Assembly: GCA_947258635.1 (NCBI GenBank)
Contig: CAMYJM010000067.1
Coordinates: forward strand, 6,263 to 19,266
Source: an uncultured Acidimicrobiaceae bacterium
Lineage (GTDB): Bacteria; Actinomycetota; Acidimicrobiia; Spongiisociales; UBA5794
Length of the DNA stretch: 13,004 bases
Reading direction: 5' to 3'
In this document: positions 1-5,102 of the stretch, piece after piece
Numbering within the stretch: the first letter of the stretch is position 1
How the letters are laid out: every line of letters starts with the position of its first letter
The notes under the pieces: generated by a model
What the model saw: the letters and a program-made list of their open reading frames with translations, nothing else
Told to the model about the DNA's origin: nothing
Database searches by the model: none
Made by a program: the position numbers and the translations under genes

Positions 1-1
1 C

Positions 2-235
2 GCCGTGTACCTGAGCGGCATCTATCAGGACGACGGCAAGCGGGACGCGTTCATGGAGGCGTACAAGGAGACCGGCAAACGGCTCGACGTAGGTCAGTCC
101 TGCGTGCGCTTCCGCAAACTCGATGATGTGCCCTTCGAGGTGATCGGCGATGCCATCGGCGCGATCCCGGTTGACGAGTTTGTGGAGGTCGCCAAGCGAG
201 TACGAGGCCCGGGGTCGTCTCAACTCGAGTCCTGA
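2..235 (+). CDS. DUF1801 (YdhG-like) family protein, C-terminal part
   Basis: The reading frame is open from the window edge, so the start lies upstream; 77 residues are visible. The segment from residues 2-66 (VYLSGIY, then GQSCVRFRKLDD, then IGDAIGAIPVDEF) matches the C-terminal end of small DUF1801 proteins as I know them, where a Cys-Val-Arg-Phe-x-Lys-Leu-Asp-Asp stretch and a final Pro-Val-Asp-Glu/Asp helix are typical. The family is small and alpha/beta, of unknown biochemical role, and often annotated as a YdhG or iron-chaperone-like domain. A ten-residue tail (about RGPGSSQLES) follows the domain. The next gene starts 250 bp downstream behind a hairpin-rich gap, so the two are probably not tightly coupled. 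The family call rests on motif memory only. Confidence 0.72.
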   Translation, partial: AVYLSGIYQDDGKRDAFMEAYKETGKRLDVGQSCVRFRKLDDVPFEVIGDAIGAIPVDEFVEVAKRVRGPGSSQLES

Positions 236-253
236 GCAGCGGTGGCGCCAAAA

Positions 254-454
254 CTCGGAGGGAACGAGCTGCGCAACGCGCCCGGAATGTGTCCTCCCCG
301 AGCGCAGCGAGTGTTGGGGGAGGTGCCCCGAGGAACGAGGGGCGGAGGGGGAAGCCAAGTCGCGGCGGACAGCTTGCGCGCGCAAGCGAAGGAACCCGCT
401 GGTCTCGCGCCGCCAGGAGTTGCGCGGCAACTCCCAAGGAACCCGAAGGGCTCC
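254..454. repeat. Cluster of short hairpins and direct repeats in the 236-485 gap
   Basis: This 250 bp gene-free gap is packed with inverted repeats. CCTCCCC 293-299 pairs with GGGGAGG 317-323. GCCCC 325-329 pairs with GGGGC 339-343. GCTTGCGCGCGCAAGC at 372-387 is a perfect 16 bp palindrome. GGAGTTGC 416-423 pairs with GCAACTCC 427-434 around a 3 nt loop. GGAACCC 438-444 pairs with GGGCTCC 448-454 with one mismatch. Direct repeats lie between and within them: GGAACGAG at 261 and 332, and AAGGAACCCG at 389 and 436. ORFs across it are low-complexity and read through the repeats, so I treat it as non-coding. It could be a REP-like element cluster, a structured RNA, or a terminator for the upstream gene. 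Confidence 0.7.
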
Positions 455-473
455 CGTACTTCTGTATCCCTCG

Positions 474-479
474 TAGGGT
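474..479 (+). promoter_or_regulatory. Candidate leaderless -10 box (TAGGGT)
   Basis: TAGGGT fits the actinobacterial TANNNT -10 pattern and ends exactly 6 nt before the ATG at 486, which would place the transcription start on the A of the start codon. No good -35 is seen at 16-18 bp. The six intervening bases, AGGTGG, resemble a Shine-Dalgarno sequence but touch the ATG, which is too close to work as one. Confidence 0.4.
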
Positions 480-485
480 AGGTGG

Positions 486-1997
486 ATGCCGGTTCGCGCT
501 GCTGTCGTCCTCATTGCCATCGCACTCGGCGGAGCGGCGTGTTCGTCCGCCGGGGACGGGCCCGTTGTAGAACCAACAACCAGTTCGCCGGAAACGCCGG
601 CGTCGAGCACCAGCGCCCTCTTTTCAGATTCCGCTGATCCGGAGCCAGACTCGTCGACAACCACCTTCCCCCCTCCGATCAATGACGGTCGCTTGCGCAA
701 CCAGGCCGGTTATGTCTTCCCGGACCCTCCGCCGCTCACCGACACCGGCGAGCTGGCCGGCGGTCTCACGGCCGACCTGGATTCGCTGTGGCTCAGCCTG
801 ACGAGTGACGTGGTCGATGCCTCGGTCATCGAGATCATCGGCGCAAGTGGAGATGTCCGATTGGCGTGGCTCGTCGCCGACCTGCTCCGTTTCTTTCAAG
901 GCGGCCCGGTCCACACGGCTCTCGTCGATGCATTCGTCGAGCTGACCGGCGTCGACCTGGCGGCCGATCCGCTGGCGCTCCTCAGCCCGTGGCAGTCGGT
1001 CACCGATCACCTGATCGCCTGGGACCTCCCAAGTCACCCCGAGTACCGGGACTACAAGGGCCGGCTCCTGACATTGGTCGAACCGGGCTGGCAGCCGTTT
1101 TTCGACGATGCGGCGGCCACCGTCGATTGGCGGCTCACGTCGTGGGGCGGTGTCCGGATCGACAACCGGCCGCTCGGCGCCACGCTTCCCTGCGAGATGG
1201 GATGTATCCCGGCTCTCGATGATCCAGAGGTCACGCCGGCAGAGGAAGGCTCCTGGTACCCGGATGACCGGATCGTCTTTGGCGTGGTCATCAACGGCGA
1301 AGCGCGGGCCTATCCGAAGCATCAGATGGAGGTCCACGAGATGGTCAACGATACGCTCGGGGACCGTCGCTTGGGAATCCCCTACTGCACGCTGTGCGGC
1401 TCCGCCCAGGCCTATTTCACCGACGTTGTTCCCGAGGGCGTCGAGGTTCCCGTATTGCGAACGTCCGGGCTGTTGACTCGCTCCAACAAAGTGATGTTCG
1501 ACCTCAACACTTTCAGCATCATCGATACCTTCACCGGTGAAGCCCGCACCGGGCCTCTCCGGGAGATTGGCTTCACTCTCGAGCAGGCCGCCGTGATCAC
1601 GAGCACGTGGGGCGACTGGAAAGCAGCCCACCCCGAGACGACCATCATCGCCGAAGACGGTGGCATCGGGCGGTCGTACCGGCTCGACCCGCTGGGCAAC
1701 CGCGATGCCAACGGACCGATCTTCCCGGTCGGCGACGTCGACTCCCGGCTGCCGGTCCAGGCTCAGGTGCTTGGCGTGATCATGCCGGACGGGACCGCGG
1801 TCGCCCTCCCCGTCGGCGCGCTGGCTAGCGCGCTGAGGCTCGAGGACTCGATCGAGTTCGCCGACCTGGTCATCACGGCCGACGGCGGTGGGTTTGTTGC
1901 CGCGCTCGAAGATGGCACTGCGGTGGCCTCCCACCAGTCGTTCTGGTTCGCGTGGTCGCAGTTCCATCCCGATACGCTGCTGTGGTCGCCGCCATAA
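486..1997 (+). CDS. DUF3179 domain lipoprotein with N-terminal helical extension
   Basis: This 503-residue protein begins with a short signal peptide ending at Cys19 (GGAAC), so export as a lipoprotein is likely. A Ser/Thr/Pro/Asp-rich linker follows at about 20-65. Residues 95-210 are predicted alpha-helical and somewhat HEAT-like. The DUF3179 domain covers roughly 225-500: a Val-Val-Ile-Asn-Gly-Glu-Ala-Arg-Ala-Tyr-Pro strand near 267, His284 in EVHEMVND, the hallmark YCTLCG at 300-305 (Cys301, Cys304), SGLLTRSN at 327-334, TWGDWKAAHP at 374-383, and the closing FWFAWSQFHPDT at 486-497. The function of DUF3179 is not established; the CxxC-like pair and His suggest metal or redox chemistry, which is inference. 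At 503 residues it is longer than a bare DUF3179 domain because of the helical part. The first ATG is preferred because it gives an intact signal peptide. The next gene follows after 49 bp. Confidence 0.9.
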   Translation: MPVRAAVVLIAIALGGAACSSAGDGPVVEPTTSSPETPASSTSALFSDSADPEPDSSTTTFPPPINDGRLRNQAGYVFPDPPPLTDTGELAGGLTADLDSLWLSLTSDVVDASVIEIIGASGDVRLAWLVADLLRFFQGGPVHTALVDAFVELTGVDLAADPLALLSPWQSVTDHLIAWDLPSHPEYRDYKGRLLTLVEPGWQPFFDDAAATVDWRLTSWGGVRIDNRPLGATLPCEMGCIPALDDPEVTPAEEGSWYPDDRIVFGVVINGEARAYPKHQMEVHEMVNDTLGDRRLGIPYCTLCGSAQAYFTDVVPEGVEVPVLRTSGLLTRSNKVMFDLNTFSIIDTFTGEARTGPLREIGFTLEQAAVITSTWGDWKAAHPETTIIAEDGGIGRSYRLDPLGNRDANGPIFPVGDVDSRLPVQAQVLGVIMPDGTAVALPVGALASALRLEDSIEFADLVITADGGGFVAALEDGTAVASHQSFWFAWSQFHPDTLLWSPP

Positions 1998-2005
1998 TTC
2001 AACAG

Positions 2006-2023
2006 TTGACTATGCCGCGGCAT
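2006..2023 (+). promoter_or_regulatory. -35-like TTGACT next to a perfect palindrome, candidate operator
   Basis: In the 49 bp gap before the sigma-propeller gene, TTGACT (2006-2011) is followed directly by ATGCCGCGGCAT (2012-2023), a perfect 12 bp palindrome. No convincing -10 lies at 16-18 bp; TAGAAA at 2034-2039 is AT-rich but 22 bp away. A weak AGGT at 2031 is the only ribosome-binding-like sequence before the ATG at 2047. The palindrome may be a repressor site; this is inference from symmetry and position. Confidence 0.35.
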
Positions 2024-2046
2024 CCAAGTCAGGTAGAAACAAGTAA

Positions 2047-3702
2047 ATGGATACGTCGTCTCCTCAGGACCTAGCGGCGTTCGTCCAGAACATCGGTACC
2101 CGGCTGCGCCGGGCGCTGATCGCCGGATACGGCATCGAGGTGGGCGCCGCGGCGGCCGCGACCGCGCTGGCCTATGCGGAGGCAAATGCGCCGCGGGTCC
2201 TATCCATGGACGATCCGGCCCACTACGTATGGCGAATGGGTCGCCGCAAGGCGCGCCGGTACCGGCGGCGGCCGCTGCGGCTCCCCGAGGTTCCCGCGGA
2301 ATCGGCTCCCTGGATCGAGCCGGCCGTACCGAAGGCACTGCGCGGTCTTTCCAGGAGGCAGCGGGTGGCGGTGATGATGTGTCACGGATTCGGCTACGGG
2401 GCAGAAGAGGTAGCCCGACTGGTTGGCGTCGCGCCGGCATCCGTGCGAGCTGCCGCCGATCAGGGCCTGGCCAAGCTCAACAGCATTCTCGAGGCTCATG
2501 AGGATCGGAAGATGCGTGGCATCCGCGATCAGATCGCCGCGTACGCCGAGATGTTGGAGCAATCGGCATCCGGCCACGAAGGGCTCGCCGCGCCGGCGCC
2601 GACTGTTGCCGGGATTCGGTTCGGCCCGCTGGTCGCCGCAGTGGGGGCCGGTGTGCTGCTCATTGCCGGCGCGATTGCGCTCTTCGACGACGCCGGGACA
2701 CCACCGCGGCCGGCGGTGGATTCCCGGGAGACAGTTCCCGCAACACCTCTCGCTCCCGTATCGGTCCGACTTGTGAACCGGGGAGCTGTGACGCCAGAGA
2801 TGTTCGCGGGATGGGACCATCGATTCGCCGGCCCCGGCGCGGTCGCGGTCAGCGATGGCAGCTTCCACATGCTTTCTGCCGCCTATGACGACGGGCTGGC
2901 GACGGTTGCTTACGCCGTGTCGCCCGACGGCGTCGTGTGGAACCAGGGAGCCGACCGCCCCGTTCTCGACCTCAGTGAGGCACCATGGGCCCCCCGTGAT
3001 CTGGACGAGGCCTTTCCCCGCAGCCTCATCATCGACGCGGCAGGCAACTGGCAGCTCTTCTTCGAGATCTCCGGTTTCGACAGGGGGACGAACAAGCTCT
3101 GGTCTCAGATCGGGCGTGCCGTCGCCCGCGATCCGGCCGGCGAGTGGCGCTACGACGAGCAGCCGATCATCAGGCCGGACGCGGAATTCCCGTGGATGCG
3201 GGATCGAGTTTCTTCCCCGTCCGTGATCGCAGCTGCCGACGGGCTGGTGATGGTCTTTGTCGCCACGGGTGCCGCAGGTCGCGGCGTCATAGGGCTGGCC
3301 CAATCGGTAGATGGAAGCTCGTGGGATCTGCGGCCGGGGCCGGTCTTCAGTGCATTCGAGGATTGGACGCAGGACAGCCTTTCTCGGGTCGATCTCATCG
3401 CGGTGCCGGGTGGTTTCACAATGGTCTACGCAGGCGATACGCCGAGCGCACGTGGTGTGGCCGTATCGCGCGGCGGTCTGGAATGGGCTCCTCATCCGGA
3501 CAACCCGCTGCTGACGGCCGCCACACTGGGGACCGCCGTTGCCGATCCCGGGGCGTCGGTCTTCGACTCGGAGTTCGTGCGAGACGGTCCGGCCGTGATG
3601 GCCTACATCGAGGTTGGGCGCACCCACCGCGAAAGCGAAGTCGCCCTCCTTCGGCTCGAACTCGATCTCGAATCCCTCTTGGCCCCGCTTCTGGGTGGGT
3701 GA
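2047..3702 (+). CDS. Sigma-70-like (ECF) protein fused through one membrane helix to a beta-propeller-like domain
   Basis: The product is 551 residues, far longer than the roughly 200 usual for ECF sigma factors. Residues 15-75 resemble ECF region 2 (RRALIAGYGIEVGAAAAATA, then MDDPAHYVWRMGRRKARR). Residues 97-148 resemble region 4, with LRGLSRRQRVAVMM and the helix-turn-helix ending SVRAAADQGLAKL. A helical linker leads to one transmembrane segment at 192-213. The part after it (about 240-545) should lie outside the membrane and has four S-x-D-G-x-x-W-like elements (near 292, 361, 420 and 474), as in five-bladed propellers of the GH43/GH32/GH130 type. No catalytic acids can be assigned. Some actinobacterial ECF groups are known to carry C-terminal membrane or sugar-binding extensions. 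The likely role is a membrane-held regulator sensing an external ligand, possibly released by proteolysis; this is inference. The region 4 recognition helix has Gln where Arg is common, so promoter binding may be altered. Confidence 0.8.
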   Translation: MDTSSPQDLAAFVQNIGTRLRRALIAGYGIEVGAAAAATALAYAEANAPRVLSMDDPAHYVWRMGRRKARRYRRRPLRLPEVPAESAPWIEPAVPKALRGLSRRQRVAVMMCHGFGYGAEEVARLVGVAPASVRAAADQGLAKLNSILEAHEDRKMRGIRDQIAAYAEMLEQSASGHEGLAAPAPTVAGIRFGPLVAAVGAGVLLIAGAIALFDDAGTPPRPAVDSRETVPATPLAPVSVRLVNRGAVTPEMFAGWDHRFAGPGAVAVSDGSFHMLSAAYDDGLATVAYAVSPDGVVWNQGADRPVLDLSEAPWAPRDLDEAFPRSLIIDAAGNWQLFFEISGFDRGTNKLWSQIGRAVARDPAGEWRYDEQPIIRPDAEFPWMRDRVSSPSVIAAADGLVMVFVATGAAGRGVIGLAQSVDGSSWDLRPGPVFSAFEDWTQDSLSRVDLIAVPGGFTMVYAGDTPSARGVAVSRGGLEWAPHPDNPLLTAATLGTAVADPGASVFDSEFVRDGPAVMAYIEVGRTHRESEVALLRLELDLESLLAPLLGG

Positions 3703-3711
3703 GGTCGGCGG

Positions 3712-3725
3712 GCGAGTTTTCTCGC
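3712..3725 (+). terminator. Small hairpin after the sigma-propeller gene
   Basis: GCGAG (3712-3716) and CTCGC (3721-3725) form a perfect 5 bp stem around a TTTT loop, starting 10 bp after the stop codon. No T-run follows, so at best this is a weak or U-independent terminator. Confidence 0.3.
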
Positions 3726-3845
3726 GACACGGCGGATGAGGTCCTGTCCGCTCGATGGTCTGGCGGCGGGGCGCCCCCAAGTGGAGGCGCCGGGCCGCGC
3801 TCGCCTGTTGCCATCAACGTATCACGAAACCGTCGGATCATGGCC

Positions 3846-3862
3846 CCGGGGAGCGGCCCCGG
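3846..3862. repeat. GC-rich inverted repeat in the 3703-3904 gap
   Basis: CCGGGG (3846-3851) and CCCCGG (3857-3862) form a 6 bp stem with a 5 nt loop, 31 bp before the next -10-like box. Two copies of the self-complementary GGCGCC (3770-3775 and 3786-3791) lie further upstream. I see no gene in this 202 bp gap. The repeats may be terminator-like or simply reflect G+C richness. Confidence 0.3.
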
Positions 3863-3892
3863 CCGTCGATGGGTGAGCCGGCACGGCATGCC

Positions 3893-3898
3893 TAAGGT
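3893..3898 (+). promoter_or_regulatory. Candidate leaderless -10 box (TAAGGT)
   Basis: TAAGGT fits TANNNT and ends exactly 6 nt before the GTG at 3905, so transcription would begin at the start codon. The AAGG inside it could alternatively serve as a Shine-Dalgarno sequence 7 nt from the GTG. No -35 is evident. Confidence 0.45.
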
Positions 3899-3904
3899 CG
3901 CGCG

Positions 3905-4390
3905 GTGCGCACCCAAACGTATCTCCTCAGCAGGTTCTGGGTCTGGAGCCTCGTGGTGGAGGCCGTCCTGGCTGCTGCGGTCTTCATCAACGCCGGATGG
4001 GGGACCGGCGGCCTCCTCGGGCCGAGCGGCACCCCGCTGCGCCTGGTGGCGACTGTCGTGGCCGTCGGCTCGGTGATACTGCTGCGGCTCGTCTACGTGA
4101 TGAGCCGGGAGCGGCTGCTGCTGCGCATCGACGAAACCGGAGTCACGGGCCGCCGGCCATCCGGAGACCTCTGGGCCACCGTGGTTGATTTCCACATCGC
4201 CTGGGATCAGTTGGCGGCCGTCACCGTCAGCGGTCGCCTGTCACAGCGGGTTGAGCTGCTCGACCGCCATGCCCGGCCCCACACGGTGAGTCTGCTCATG
4301 GTCGAAGGCTTACGAGGCGGCGAAGGGCAAGTCCTCGCCGAGGCGATCCGATCGGCCCACGCCGAGTGGCGCCGCCGGGAGCCGGCGTGA
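3905..4390 (+). CDS. Small membrane protein with two N-terminal helices and a PH-like C-terminus
   Basis: The 161-residue protein starts with GTG. Residues 10-30 and 44-66 are strongly hydrophobic and should form two membrane helices. The rest (70-155) is soluble and looks beta-rich followed by a C-terminal helix: RLLLRIDETGVTGRR, then IAWDQLAAVTVSG, then a helix near 136-157. That order (two membrane helices, 'LRIDETGV' strand, 'I-x-W-x-x-L-x-x-V' strand) is typical of bacterial PH-like domain membrane proteins, but I cannot name the family with certainty. The soluble part should be cytoplasmic. It faces the convergent fasciclin gene, 44 bp from its stop codon. The function is unknown. The start is supported by the TAAGGT box 6 nt upstream and by the position of the first hydrophobic helix. 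Confidence 0.75.
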   Translation: MRTQTYLLSRFWVWSLVVEAVLAAAVFINAGWGTGGLLGPSGTPLRLVATVVAVGSVILLRLVYVMSRERLLLRIDETGVTGRRPSGDLWATVVDFHIAWDQLAAVTVSGRLSQRVELLDRHARPHTVSLLMVEGLRGGEGQVLAEAIRSAHAEWRRREPA

Positions 4391-4434
4391 CGGCCGCGAA
4401 CGGTCGCCGGTGACTTGAGTGGTGGCCCGGTCGC

Positions 4435-5007
4435 TCAGCCCCCGGCGGCTTGCAGGCCCAGCACGCTGTCGATCATGTGCACGTTGCCGTTCGAGGCTTC
4501 CAGATCGGGGCCGATGATGGCGGCCGTGTCGAAGAAGACGGTCCCGTCGCGCTCGGTGATTGAGACGTCAACGCCCATCCCGGTCGTCACAGATCTCAAA
4601 GAGACGAGATCGGTGAGGCTGACCTTGCCTTCGATCACATGGAATGCCAGCAGCTGGAAGGCGATATTCGGGTCGGAGGTGGCGGCGGCCAGCAGTTCCT
4701 CCGGCAGGGCCGCAAAGGCGGTGTCGCTCGGAGCGAGAAAGGTGAGGCCCGGGAAGTCCGCCGTGATGGCGGCCGCCACCTGATCTTCGACACCGGCGGT
4801 TGCGATGAGGCTCCGGAAGACAGAGAGCTGCGGTCGGCCATCGGCCACTTCGAGCAGATTCGGTTCTGCCGGCACGTGGCACCATGCGATCGCCACTGTG
4901 AAGAGGGCGACTATTCCGGCGCCCCACCAGAGCGGCAGACCCCAGCTCGTGTCGTCCTTCTCCTGCGCAGCGTCGTCGCTGAGCCAGTTTCGCAAGCGTT
5001 GCCACAT
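4435..5007 (-). CDS. Membrane-anchored fasciclin (FAS1) domain protein
   Basis: The product is 190 residues: a short charged N-terminus (1-22), one transmembrane helix (about 25-42), and a FAS1 domain over about 60-185 that should lie outside the cell. The FAS1 marks are clear: H1-type LTFLAPSDTAFAALP at 88-102, the middle FHVIEGK at 122-128 (Phe-His where Tyr-His is common), and H2-type NGNVHMIDSVL at 173-183. FAS1 domains usually act in adhesion or matrix contact; the partner here is unknown. It has a single domain, which is usual for bacterial members. Cys43 ends the hydrophobic segment but follows Trp, so it is not a good lipobox and I read the segment as an uncleaved anchor. It lies 95 bp downstream of aceE on the same strand. 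AAGGA sits 13 nt before the ATG, a rather long spacing. Confidence 0.88.
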   Translation of the reverse strand: MWQRLRNWLSDDAAQEKDDTSWGLPLWWGAGIVALFTVAIAWCHVPAEPNLLEVADGRPQLSVFRSLIATAGVEDQVAAAITADFPGLTFLAPSDTAFAALPEELLAAATSDPNIAFQLLAFHVIEGKVSLTDLVSLRSVTTGMGVDVSITERDGTVFFDTAAIIGPDLEASNGNVHMIDSVLGLQAAGG

Positions 5008-5062
5008 GGTGGGCAGGACATCCTTCGAGTCAGCTTTGGTCGCAAGATAGCGCGCGCGGGGG

Positions 5063-5085
5063 GAGGCTCAGCCTCGGCAGGTGCC
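5063..5085 (-). terminator. Hairpins in the aceE-fasciclin gap
   Basis: On the minus strand after the aceE stop, GAGGC-TGA-GCCTC (5063-5075) forms a 5 bp stem with a 3 nt loop, next to GGCA/TGCC (5076-5085). There is no T-run. This may be a weak terminator or processing site between aceE and the fasciclin gene. Confidence 0.3.
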
Positions 5086-5102
5086 GGCGACGGTCTGCGG
5101 GC

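Noticed and set aside
150..476. 108-codon plus-strand frame across the hairpin-rich gap
   Set aside because: It overlaps the DUF1801 tail, reads through every hairpin, and gives a low-complexity Arg/Glu/Ser product with no family resemblance.
624..1967. 447-codon open frame on the minus strand opposite the DUF3179 gene
   Set aside because: It is antisense to a gene with clear family motifs. Its translation is rich in Arg, Gly and Asp with no recognisable domain, as expected from third-position G/C bias.
2200..3780. 526-codon open frame on the minus strand opposite the sigma-propeller gene
   Set aside because: It is a shadow of the plus-strand gene, with no domain and no ribosome site. The plus frame carries the sigma, membrane and propeller features.
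3144..4076. 310-codon plus-strand frame overlapping the sigma-propeller gene end and the 3905 gene
   Set aside because: It overlaps two better-supported genes in other frames and has an Arg/Gly/Ser-rich composition typical of an out-of-frame reading.
4879..4881. Cys43 of the fasciclin protein as a lipobox cysteine
   Set aside because: The preceding residue is Trp, which is not accepted in lipoboxes; an uncleaved membrane anchor fits better.
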